Assembly (NCBI RefSeq): GCF_026342835.1
Contig: NZ_JAPEMI010000002.1
Coordinates: forward strand, 1,364,001-1,428,000
Length of the DNA stretch: 64,000 nucleotides
Reading direction: 5' to 3'
Source: Streptomyces sp. NBC_00154
GTDB taxonomy: Bacteria > Actinomycetota > Actinomycetes > Streptomycetales > Streptomycetaceae
Positions 38,901 to 46,022 of this stretch are shown in pieces. Every line of letters starts with the position of its first letter. The stretch's first letter is position 1. Both the position numbers and the translations under genes were made by a program. The notes under the pieces were generated by a model. The model was not told where the DNA came from, made no database searches, and worked only from the letters and a program-made list of their open reading frames with translations.

Positions 38901-40408
38901 GGGCGGCGGGTTTCCTCACGCCCTCGGTCACCAGGATCGGCCTGGAGGGTCCGATGCCCAGCATCATCTCTCTGGTGATGCTGGGGCGGTGCCGTCCGTC
39001 GCCGGATCGGGTGCCCGAGGGCGCGCCTGCCAATGGCCACCGAGGCGGCGTCATGGCGAGTCATGCTGCGAGTCTTGCTGATCAGGGGCTTGCGCCAGTG
39101 CTGGTCGCCCCACATCGAGGTGTATGCCGGGTCGACGGCGACGATGGCGATGCCGTGTTCGGCGGCCATGGAGACGATGCGGGCCTTGAGCTTGCCGGTG
39201 GGCATACCGGAGATGAGTTGCCGGAACCGCTTGTTGCGGCCGTGCTTCTCGCGCGTCTTCTCGGCGGCGAAGTCCAGGTTTTCGATGCCGATCGCTTGCG
39301 CGCCGGTCTGCTTGGTCCAGTGCAGGAGGCGAGTGAGGGCGTGCCGGATCTGGGCGTCGCGGTGGTCGGCGGTGCCGGACAGGTCGTAGGGGAAGCGGCG
39401 CGGGTCGCCGACCGGGTTGCCGTGCCGGTCGAGCCGGTATGCGGCGAAGTGGTCGGCATTCGTGTCGACGCCGACCATGCCCCGGGCCCGGGCGGTCTCC
39501 AACGGGATGGTCTGCACGGCGGGCCTGGTCCACGAAGCGGTGAGGTACCAGCGGCCCCGCTCCACGTCGAGGTGGATGCGGTAGGCGACGGCACGGTTGG
39601 CCTCGGTGCGGTCGTGCCACTCGTCCCCACGGTGCGCGAACGCGACCTTGGAGGTAAGGACGTACCGGCCATGCTTACTGCTGGCCAGGTGGGCGAGCGG
39701 GGCGGGCAGCTTGATCGACACTTCGCCGTCAGGGGTGACGCGGATCGTCTCGTTCCCGAAGCGTTTTCCGGACTCGCCATCTGCGGCGAGGAACCAGCGC
39801 TCAGCCTCCCAACGCTGACGCCACTCGCGCTCGGTGAGCTGCGCGGCATGAAGGTTGTGCCGGTTCTTGAGCAGCCGCCGGCCGCCGCGAACGACACGGA
39901 CATGTCCGGTCGTCAAGTCGTCGCGGGCCACGTCGAGGCGGTGTTCCAGGGTGGCCAGGCGGCGGGACTTGTGGAACCACTCGCCCGTGGACCGGTACCC
40001 GCCCGGCACCCGCTTGTTGCCCTTCTCCCCGATGGGGAGGGACAGTCGGTGTCGCAGCGTGCGGATACCGGCCTCAAGGTTCTGGACATGGGCGAGCAGG
40101 CAGCGTCGGGCCAGGCCGTACTGGTCGTGCGTGGCCTTCGTGATCGCACCCGCGATACGCGACGACGACTGCTCGGTCAGGTCACGCTTCCGCGATGCCC
40201 ACGCGTCGTTGTCGTGCTTGTGCCCGGCTTCGCAACGGGCCTTGAGGTCGCCAGAGGCCAGGCGGCCCTGGTGCTCGCCGACCAGACGCAGCACCTTCTC
40301 GTCTTTTGGTGTGAGGTGCTTGAGGCGGTCGCGTAACGCCACACCGGACGGGCCGACAGCGCCAAACGGCGGGTCGATGGTGCGGAGCTGCTTCTTCTTG
40401 TCAGCCAT
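38765..40408 (-). CDS. tnpB: TnpB, RNA-guided nuclease of an IS607-type element
   Basis: A 547-residue TnpB, the Cas12 ancestor family. RuvC-I Asp lies in GMVGVDTNADHFAAYRLD, RuvC-II Glu in GAQAIGIENLDFAAEKT and RuvC-III Asp in TRHDAASVAIGRRALGH. Between RuvC-II and III, where TnpB proteins usually have a CxxC...CxxC zinc finger (after DPAYTS), there are no Cys residues, only DPAYTSMWGDQHWRKPL. The N-terminal ~220 residues form the helical/wedge region. The last ~80 residues are Arg/Thr-rich and overlap the putative omega-RNA. ATG 40408 overlaps the end of tnpA by 8 bp, so the two genes are co-expressed. Confidence 0.9.
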   Translation of the reverse strand: MADKKKQLRTIDPPFGAVGPSGVALRDRLKHLTPKDEKVLRLVGEHQGRLASGDLKARCEAGHKHDNDAWASRKRDLTEQSSSRIAGAITKATHDQYGLARRCLLAHVQNLEAGIRTLRHRLSLPIGEKGNKRVPGGYRSTGEWFHKSRRLATLEHRLDVARDDLTTGHVRVVRGGRRLLKNRHNLHAAQLTEREWRQRWEAERWFLAADGESGKRFGNETIRVTPDGEVSIKLPAPLAHLASSKHGRYVLTSKVAFAHRGDEWHDRTEANRAVAYRIHLDVERGRWYLTASWTRPAVQTIPLETARARGMVGVDTNADHFAAYRLDRHGNPVGDPRRFPYDLSGTADHRDAQIRHALTRLLHWTKQTGAQAIGIENLDFAAEKTREKHGRNKRFRQLISGMPTGKLKARIVSMAAEHGIAIVAVDPAYTSMWGDQHWRKPLISKTRSMTRHDAASVAIGRRALGHPIRRRTAPPQHHQRDDAGHRTLQADPGDRGREETRRPVAERAHDARRRTGTTRTRGISASKTVRDARSTGTWAQGSLLDTV

Positions 40409-40979
40409 CGGCAGCCGCCGCTTCCAGTGCCTTCTCGGCACGGTTCTTCGCACTGCGGCGACCGTACAGGCGGGCACAGAACGAGGTCAGAACCTCCACC
40501 GTGTCGCGCACCAGGTCGTCTTCGACCTCGCCCTCATCCAGCACAACGAGTCGACGACCGGTTGCAGCCAGAGCGGCCTCAACGAGTTCGACGTTCATGC
40601 GGCCCAACCGGTCTTTGTGCTCCACCACTACGGTGGTCACCGCCGGGTCGGCCAGCAGGCGACGGGCCTTGGCGCGGGCGCCGTTCATGCCCGAAGCGAT
40701 CTCGGATTCGACGCGCACGACCTTGTGCCCGGCCTTCGCGGCCCATGCCGACAAGCGTGCGGTCTGCCGCTCCAGGTCGGCCTTCTGGTCGTGGGAGGAG
40801 ACGCGCGCGTACAGTCCCACGCCACTGGTCACGGACGGTGAGGTGTTCGCGTCGATGTTCACCAGGATCGTGCGCGGCCCCACTCGCTCCGCAGGGACCG
40901 GCAGCGTGCCCTCACGGAACCAGCGGTACGCAGTACGCGGGGCGACCCCCTGTGCGCGTGCCCATTCCGTCAGGTTCAT
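40401..40979 (-). CDS. tnpA: TnpA serine recombinase of the IS607-type element
   Basis: A 192-residue IS607-type transposase. The N-terminal MerR-like helix-turn-helix is LTEWARAQGVAPRTAYRWFR, about residues 3-22. The small serine-recombinase catalytic domain follows, with nucleophile Ser in GLYARVSSHDQKADLERQ (about 56-73), and VVVEHKDRLGR and LDEGEVEDDLV further on. The reversed order (DNA-binding domain first) is the mark of this family, which moves by circular intermediates into GG sites. Direct repeats of GGACACTTA lie just upstream and probably bind it. Confidence 0.92.
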   Translation of the reverse strand: MNLTEWARAQGVAPRTAYRWFREGTLPVPAERVGPRTILVNIDANTSPSVTSGVGLYARVSSHDQKADLERQTARLSAWAAKAGHKVVRVESEIASGMNGARAKARRLLADPAVTTVVVEHKDRLGRMNVELVEAALAATGRRLVVLDEGEVEDDLVRDTVEVLTSFCARLYGRRSAKNRAEKALEAAAADG

Positions 40980-40993
40980 ACACTAGATCATAC

Positions 40994-41031
40994 GACACTC
41001 GTGACATCTAAAGGACACTTATGGACACTTA
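40994..41031. repeat. Direct repeats at the tnpA end of the IS607 element
   Basis: CGACACTCG (40994-41002), GGACACTTA (41013-41021) and GGACACTTA (41023-41031) lie in the leader of tnpA. The opposite element end carries one inverted copy (AGTGTCC). These are likely TnpA-binding sites used in synapsis. Confidence 0.6.
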
Positions 41032-41068
41032 GTTGAGAACAGTTCCTGACCCCCGGATGCGGCGACGG

Positions 41069-41851
41069 CTAGGGCCGCGCCGCCTCGCGGATCGTACGCG
41101 GCGCCGCTCCCAGTTCGCGGCGGCAGGTCTTGTTGAAGGCCTGGAGGTCCGGGATGCCGACCGCCGCCGCCACCGCCGGGATCGGCATCGTCGAGGCCTG
41201 GAGCAGATGCCGGGCGCGCTCCATACGGCGGCGGCGGATGTAGGACACCACCGTGTCGCCCGTGCCCGTGCGGAACAGGCGGGTGAGGTGGTTGTGCGAG
41301 ACCCCCGCCGCCCGGGCGATCCCCGGCACCGGCAGCGGTCCCGCCAGCCCCTGTTCGATGTACGCGAACGCCGCCGCCAGCGCCGGATGCGGCTGCCCCG
41401 CCGCCTCCTGGCCGCCGCCGAGCTGCGCCGTGTGCCACAGCACCGTCCACACCTCCGCAGCCGCCCGCGCCGGCGACACCGGCATCGCGGCCACCGCGTG
41501 CCGCAGCAGAGCGGTGAGCACCGGGGCCTCCGCGCCCGCGTCCTGCATCACCGGCACGGTCCGCCGCTCACCGCGGCCGGGCAGCGCGAAGTGCGCGTAC
41601 AGATGCTCGTTCCGGCGCGACTCGTAGTGGAAGTGCACCTCTACATCCGGCGGCACCAGGCTCACGTGCCCGGGCCGGATGGGATACCGGCCGCCGCCGA
41701 AGGCCAGCTCGCCGGAGTAGGTGTACAGGTGCAGCTGCCACAGGCCGGGAAGCCGGAAGACGTCGTGCGAGCCGAGGGTGCCGTGCATGCCGACGCCCGC
41801 GTTCACCGCCTGCGGCGGTTCGTCCAGCGGCAGTACCACATGACCGGTCAT
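41069..41851 (-). CDS. AraC-family transcriptional regulator
   Basis: A 260-residue regulator. The N-terminal half is a cupin-like ligand domain (LWQLHLYTYSGELAFGGGRYPIRPGHVSLVPPDVEVHFHYES, about 40-85). The C-terminal AraC domain has two helix-turn-helices: LPVPGIARAAGVSHNHLTRLFR, about 165-186, and IPAVAAAVGIPDLQAFNKTCRRELG, about 220-245. GDTVVSYIRRRRMERARHLL is the linker motif. It is divergent from the PhyH gene by about 70 bp and so probably controls it. ATG 41851 is chosen at the start of the cupin fold; no clear ribosome site precedes it, so translation may be leaderless. The IS607 element lies just beyond its 3' end. Confidence 0.85.
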   Translation of the reverse strand: MTGHVVLPLDEPPQAVNAGVGMHGTLGSHDVFRLPGLWQLHLYTYSGELAFGGGRYPIRPGHVSLVPPDVEVHFHYESRRNEHLYAHFALPGRGERRTVPVMQDAGAEAPVLTALLRHAVAAMPVSPARAAAEVWTVLWHTAQLGGGQEAAGQPHPALAAAFAYIEQGLAGPLPVPGIARAAGVSHNHLTRLFRTGTGDTVVSYIRRRRMERARHLLQASTMPIPAVAAAVGIPDLQAFNKTCRRELGAAPRTIREAARP

Positions 41852-41922
41852 GGGTGAGAAATTACCAGTAGTCGATGAATAGAGCCCACGACAGGGGAGC
41901 AGGCCCTTTCTAGGCTTGCCGT

Positions 41923-42741
41923 ATGTCAACCAGCAAGCAGCTACTGAACTCGGCCCAGGTGGCGAGCTTCGTCGCGCACGGCTCGCTCCGCCTGGACGCC
42001 GTCGTACCGCCGGAGATGAACGAGCAGGCCATCGGCGTCTTCGACGCCGGGATCCCCGAGGTGCCGTTCGGCACCCCCGTGGACAAGGCCTTCCCCGAGG
42101 GGTCCTTCGCCCGCCGGCTGATCGAGCTCCCGGCCGTCGCCGGCGCCCTGGAGAGCCTCGTCGGCCCGGGCCCCACCGTCGACCACCACTTCGTCCACGT
42201 CCGCGAACCGCACGGCGGCGAGGCCCAGCCCCTGCACGCCGACGCCGTCATCGACATCCGGCCCGACGCGTTCGACGTCCAGCTCATGTACTACCCGCAG
42301 GACGTCACTACCGAGATGGGCGGCACCCTCAGCGTCCCCGGCAGCCATCTGCGCCGCACCAACGAGTCCGACACCGGCCGCTACCAGAACCTCCGCGGCC
42401 AGACCCGCCTCACCTGCCCGGCCGGCACGGTCGTCCTGCTGCACCATGGCATCTGGCACGGCGGCCGGCGCAACGACAGCGACATCCTGCGCTACATGTT
42501 CAAGATCCGCTTCAACCCGACCGTCCCCCAGGTCCGCCTCTGGGACACCTCCGACCTGGACGACCCCGCCGTCGCCAGGGAACTCAGCCGCACCTTCCCC
42601 TGGTACGAGCCCGCCACCGGCCGCCTGGAGGTCTACAACCGGGTGAAACTCTGGCGCGCCCTGACCGGCGACGACACCTTCGACATCGACTACTGGGCGA
42701 CCCGCGTCGCCAACCGCCCCACCCTCCGGAGCCACGCATGA
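41923..42741 (+). CDS. Phytanoyl-CoA dioxygenase (PhyH) family oxygenase
   Basis: A 272-residue Fe(II)/2-oxoglutarate-dependent oxygenase. The double-stranded beta-helix carries the iron ligands in PLHADAVIDI (H-x-D, about residues 104-113) and LLHHGIWHGGRRND (distal His, about 170-183), with Arg nearby for 2-oxoglutarate. GGTLSVPGSHLRRTNE is a typical PhyH segment. Substrates of bacterial members vary widely, so none is assigned. The ATG has only weak ribosome-site features. Its stop overlaps the ATG of the next small gene (ATGA), so both are probably made together under the divergent AraC protein. Confidence 0.85.
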   Translation: MSTSKQLLNSAQVASFVAHGSLRLDAVVPPEMNEQAIGVFDAGIPEVPFGTPVDKAFPEGSFARRLIELPAVAGALESLVGPGPTVDHHFVHVREPHGGEAQPLHADAVIDIRPDAFDVQLMYYPQDVTTEMGGTLSVPGSHLRRTNESDTGRYQNLRGQTRLTCPAGTVVLLHHGIWHGGRRNDSDILRYMFKIRFNPTVPQVRLWDTSDLDDPAVARELSRTFPWYEPATGRLEVYNRVKLWRALTGDDTFDIDYWATRVANRPTLRSHA

Positions 42742-43001
42742 AGCAGCAGGTCCTGGTCCTCTATCTGGCCAACTCGGCGCTCGACTCCGAGGTGGTGGGC
42801 TGGTCGCAGTACGACGGCACGGGCCGCACCAGCCCGACCACCGGCGACAGCGACGAACCGCCGTACGAGACGGGCGTCGCGGCGCTCCAGGACGGCTGGC
42901 GGCTGTTCCAGGCCGCGCAGCTGATCCCGCCGTACCCGGGCGCGGAGTACGACACGTCGTTCCTGAAGCACGAGTTCTTCTTCGAGAAGCTCCAGGGCTG
43001 A
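42738..43001 (+). CDS. Small hypothetical protein coupled to PhyH
   Basis: An 87-residue protein (MKQQVLVLYLANSALDSEVV... ending HEFFFEKLQG) without signal peptide or membrane segment. The middle reads YETGVAALQDGWRLFQAAQL and YPGAEYDTSFLKHEFFFEKL, which suggests a small alpha/beta fold. I do not recognise a named family. The 4-nt start/stop overlap with the PhyH gene and the terminator straight after its stop argue that it is a real gene working with PhyH. Confidence 0.7.
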   Translation: MKQQVLVLYLANSALDSEVVGWSQYDGTGRTSPTTGDSDEPPYETGVAALQDGWRLFQAAQLIPPYPGAEYDTSFLKHEFFFEKLQG

Positions 43002-43003
43002 AC

Positions 43004-43041
43004 GCGTAAGGGGCGCCGTCCGCGGAGGGCGCCCCTTACGC
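43004..43041. terminator. Bidirectional hairpin terminator
   Basis: GCGTAAGGGGCGCC (43004-43017) pairs perfectly with GGCGCCCCTTACGC (43028-43041). It fills the 49-bp space between the convergent ends of the small PhyH partner and the inositol dehydrogenase, so it can stop transcription from both sides. Confidence 0.9.
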
Positions 43042-43050
43042 ACGCCGACG

Positions 43051-44058
43051 TCAGGCGTAGAACGCCGGCTTGTCCACCATCTCCACCTGCTCCACCCCGC
43101 CGGAGCGCTGCGCCCGCACCGCCGCCACCGACACCGCCGTGGCGGCGTAGCCGTCCCACGCCGACGGCCCCGTGGCGCGGCCCGCCGCGGCCGAGTCCAC
43201 CCACGCCTGCAGTTCCGCGTCGAAGGCCGCCGAGAAGCGGTCGTCCCACTCCTGGTCGATCGCGGTGCCGATCCGCGCCGCCGCCCGCAGCTGCGCCCGG
43301 GCCGGGTCGGGCAGCCGGATCAGGCCCTCCTCGCCGATCGCCTCGCACTGGATGTCGTAGCCGTACTGGCAGTTGACGAAGACCTCCAGATCGATCCGCA
43401 CCCCGTCGGCGGTCTCGAAGAGGATGAACTGCGGGTCCGCCAGGTGCTCGAAGCGCTGGCTGGTCGACCGCGGCACGATCACCTGCACCGAGACGATCTC
43501 GTCGTCCAGCAGCCAGCGCGCCGCGTCGATCTCGTGCACGCCGGAGTCCTGCACCGCCATGTCGGTGGTGTACGCGTCCGGCACGGCCCGGTTGCGGTGC
43601 GCGCAGTGCATCATCAGCGCCCGGCCGATGCCGCCGCCGGAGATGATCCGCTTCAGCTCGCGGTAGCCCGTGTCGTACCGGCGCATGAAGCCGACCTGCA
43701 CCAGCCGCCGCCCGTAGGCCTCTTCGGCCGCCATCACGGCCAGGCAGTCCTCGGCGGTCGTGGCCAGCGGCTTCTCGCAGAGCACCGGCTTGCCCGCCGC
43801 GACGGCGCCGAGCACGTGCTCGGCGTGGGTCGGGCCCCAGGACGTGACCAGCACCGCGTCCACGTCCGCGGAGGCGATGAGTTCGGCGCCGTCGGCGCAC
43901 ACCCGGGCGCCGCCCGCCTCGCTCGCAGCCTTCTCGGCCAGGGCCCGGTCGATGTCGGTGACGGCGGAGATGACGGCGCCGCTGGTACGGCGGGTGACGC
44001 GTTCGATGTGCTCGCGCCCGATCGAGCCGGTGCCGATCACTCCGATACGTATGGTCAT
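43051..44058 (-). CDS. iolG: myo-Inositol 2-dehydrogenase (Gfo/Idh/MocA family)
   Basis: A 335-residue NAD(P)-dependent dehydrogenase. It is expected to oxidise myo-inositol to scyllo-inosose, the first step of inositol breakdown. The Rossmann start is RIGVIGTGSIGREH, followed by the nicotinamide-side CEKPLATTAEDC with the catalytic Lys (about residue 95). VQVGFMRRYDTGYRELK and AVQDSGVHEIDAARWLLDDE (catalytic Asp and His, about 170-178) are the substrate-side motifs of IolG-type enzymes. It is last gene of the minus-strand inositol operon, about 50 bp after the iolE-like gene, and ends at the bidirectional terminator. Confidence 0.9.
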   Translation of the reverse strand: MTIRIGVIGTGSIGREHIERVTRRTSGAVISAVTDIDRALAEKAASEAGGARVCADGAELIASADVDAVLVTSWGPTHAEHVLGAVAAGKPVLCEKPLATTAEDCLAVMAAEEAYGRRLVQVGFMRRYDTGYRELKRIISGGGIGRALMMHCAHRNRAVPDAYTTDMAVQDSGVHEIDAARWLLDDEIVSVQVIVPRSTSQRFEHLADPQFILFETADGVRIDLEVFVNCQYGYDIQCEAIGEEGLIRLPDPARAQLRAAARIGTAIDQEWDDRFSAAFDAELQAWVDSAAAGRATGPSAWDGYAATAVSVAAVRAQRSGGVEQVEMVDKPAFYA

Positions 44059-44107
44059 GCTGGTCGTTCTCCTTGCGGGTCGGGCGGGACAGGGGCGGGC
44101 TTGCGGG

Positions 44108-45049
44108 CTAGCGGTTGGGGCGCCGGGTCCCCGACAGCCCGGCGCCGTTCAGATACTCGCGGGTGCGCACCGCGATCGGCAGCGGCACCTCCGGGGCGCA
44201 GGGGTACAGGTCCTGCTCGACGATGACGAACAGCTCCGCGTCGAGCTCCGACAGCGCGGCGACGATGTCCGCCGGGTTCGGCACCCCGGCCGGCGGCTCC
44301 ACGCACACGCCGCGCCTGACGGCCTCGCTGAAGGACAGGTCCTCCGCCTCGACCTGGGCGAGGATCTCCGCGTCCATCTGCTTGATGTGGACGTAGCCGA
44401 TGCGCTCGGCATACCGGCGGATCAGATCGAGGTTGTCGCCGCGGCCGTAGGCGACGTGCCCGGTGTCCAGGCAGAGGTTGGCGTAGCGGGAGTCGGAGGC
44501 GTTCAGGAAGCGCTCGATCTCCGGCTGGGTCTGGATGTGGCTGTCGGCGTGCGGGTGGACGACGAGGCGTACGTCGAATTCCTCCAGCAGGATCTTCCCC
44601 AGCCGGTCCGCCGCGCCGCCGACCAGGTCCCACTGTGCGGCGGTCAGCTCGGGGGACTCGGTGAAGGAGCCGGTCTTCTCGTCCCGGTACAGCGGCGGGA
44701 TGAACACCAGGTGGTGCGCGCCCGCGGCGGCGGTCAGCTCGGCCACCCGGCGGGCGCCCGCCAGCATCTCGTCCCACTGCTCGGGCCGGTGCAGCGCGCC
44801 GAAGACGGTGCCGCCGGAGACCTGCAGTCCGCGGGCGGTCAGCTCGTCGGCCAGGCGCCGCGGGTCGACGGGGAGGTAGCCGTACGGGCCGAGCTCCAGC
44901 CAGCGATAGCCGGCCTGGACGAGTTCGTCGAGGAAGCGGGTGTAGGGGACCTGGTGCTCGTCCTCGGCGAACCACACGCCCCAGGAGTCGGGCGCGGAGC
45001 CGAGGCAGAGGTTGCCCGCGGTGGCGCGGGGGGTCGATGCGGTGCTCAC
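44108..45049 (-). CDS. iolE: Inosose dehydratase/isomerase-like TIM-barrel protein (IolE/IolI type)
   Basis: A 313-residue xylose-isomerase-like TIM barrel. CLGSAPDSWGVWFAED opens the barrel as in actinobacterial IolE-type proteins. Metal-ligand candidates are the Glu in YRWLELGPYGYLP, His in LVVHPHADSHIQT, Asp/His in NLCLDTGHVAYG, and the late Glu in FVIVEQDLYP. In the pathway it would dehydrate scyllo-inosose (IolE) or isomerise inososes (IolI); sequence alone does not fully separate the two. The operon has no other IolE candidate, so dehydratase is the better guess. It lies between the broken mmsA and iolG. Confidence 0.82.
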   Translation of the reverse strand: MSTASTPRATAGNLCLGSAPDSWGVWFAEDEHQVPYTRFLDELVQAGYRWLELGPYGYLPVDPRRLADELTARGLQVSGGTVFGALHRPEQWDEMLAGARRVAELTAAAGAHHLVFIPPLYRDEKTGSFTESPELTAAQWDLVGGAADRLGKILLEEFDVRLVVHPHADSHIQTQPEIERFLNASDSRYANLCLDTGHVAYGRGDNLDLIRRYAERIGYVHIKQMDAEILAQVEAEDLSFSEAVRRGVCVEPPAGVPNPADIVAALSELDAELFVIVEQDLYPCAPEVPLPIAVRTREYLNGAGLSGTRRPNR

Positions 45050-45114
45050 GGTATGGCCTTTCAGGGGTCTGGGAGATACGGGCGGGTTCAGCGGTCGCAG
45101 CCGTCTCGGCGGTC

Positions 45115-45989
45115 TCAGGTGGACGTCGGGAACGCGAAGGTGGCGCGCGGGCCGCCCCCGTCCGGCCAGCGGGTGGTGACGACCTTCGGCCGGGTGTAGA
45201 AGCGCACGCCCTCCGGGCCGTGGATCGGGCTGTCGCCGATGAGGGAGTCCTTGCAGCCGCCGAAGGAGTAGCCGGCCATCGGCACCGGCACCGGCACATT
45301 GACGCCGATCATCCCGACCTGCACCCCGCGCTGGAACCGCCGCGCCGCGCCGTCGTCGCCGGTGAACAGGGCGGTGCCGTTGCCGTACGGGTTGGCGTTG
45401 ACCAGCTCGATGGCGGCGTCGACGGTGGCGACGCGTACGACGGCGAGGACGGGGCCGAAGATCTCCTCGCGGTAGGCGTCCATGCCGGGCGTGACACGGT
45501 CGAGCAGCGACGGGCCGGTGAAGAACCCGTCCTCGTGCCCCCCGGCACCGTCAGCCCCCGCCCGTCCACCACGACGACCGCGCCCTGCCGCGCCGCCGAG
45601 GCGACGGCGCCCTCCACCCGCTCCCGTGCGGCCTGGCTGACCAGCGGCCCCGCACGCGAACTCCACGACCTCCCGCCCGCGCACCACCTTGCCGCGCGCG
45701 TCGTCCAGCACCTTGCCGTGCTCGGCGGAGATGATCCGGGCCAGCTCGTCCTCATGCCGTACGAGCAGCTCACGGAAGCGAACATGACCCGCATCCGGGT
45801 GCTGAGGGAGCTCTCGCTCCAGCTGTCGAAGGCCTTGGACGCGGCGGTGACCGCCGCGTCCACGTCGGCCGGCTCCGCCAGCAGCACGCTCGCCCGCTGC
45901 CGTCCGGTCGCCGGGTCGAAGACGGGGGCGGTGCGGCTGCCGCAGCCTGCGGCGGGGGAGCCGGCTATCCAGCGCTCGATGGTGTGCAA
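45115..45989 (-). pseudogene. iolA: Broken methylmalonate-semialdehyde dehydrogenase (mmsA/iolA)
   Basis: Three homology blocks lie in order but in different frames. The first is an N-terminal start, HTIERWIAGS...RTAPVFDPATGRQRASVLL...WSESSLSTRMRVMF, from TTG 45989. The second is HEDELARIISAEHGKVLDD and VVRGREVVEFACG in another frame. Then, after a jump of about 200 residues, come MGPLVSQAARERVEGAVASA and finally GFFTGPSLLDRV...YREEIFGPVLAVVRV...SFGGCKDSLIGD...KVVTTRWPDG in another frame. The missing part holds the NAD-binding region and the catalytic Cys. The normal role is conversion of malonate semialdehyde from inositol to acetyl-CoA. It occupies its expected place after iolD but cannot be functional. 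Confidence 0.9.
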
Positions 45990-46022
45990 GGGGTTCTCGT
46001 TTCGCTGTTCAGTCGGTACGGA

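Larger units (their letters stand above)
38761..41046 (-). mobile_element. Complete IS607-family element (tnpA + tnpB)
   Basis: Read leftwards, the element runs from GGAACTGTTCTC... (41046) to ...TTTAGGAAC at 38761, followed by GG of the flank. Both junctions thus contain the GG dinucleotide known as the crossover core of IS607-type serine transposases. AGTGTCC motifs occur inverted near the two ends (38771-38777; 41013-41019 and 41023-41029 on the other strand). It sits between the phospholipase gene and the AraC gene without breaking either. Confidence 0.8.
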
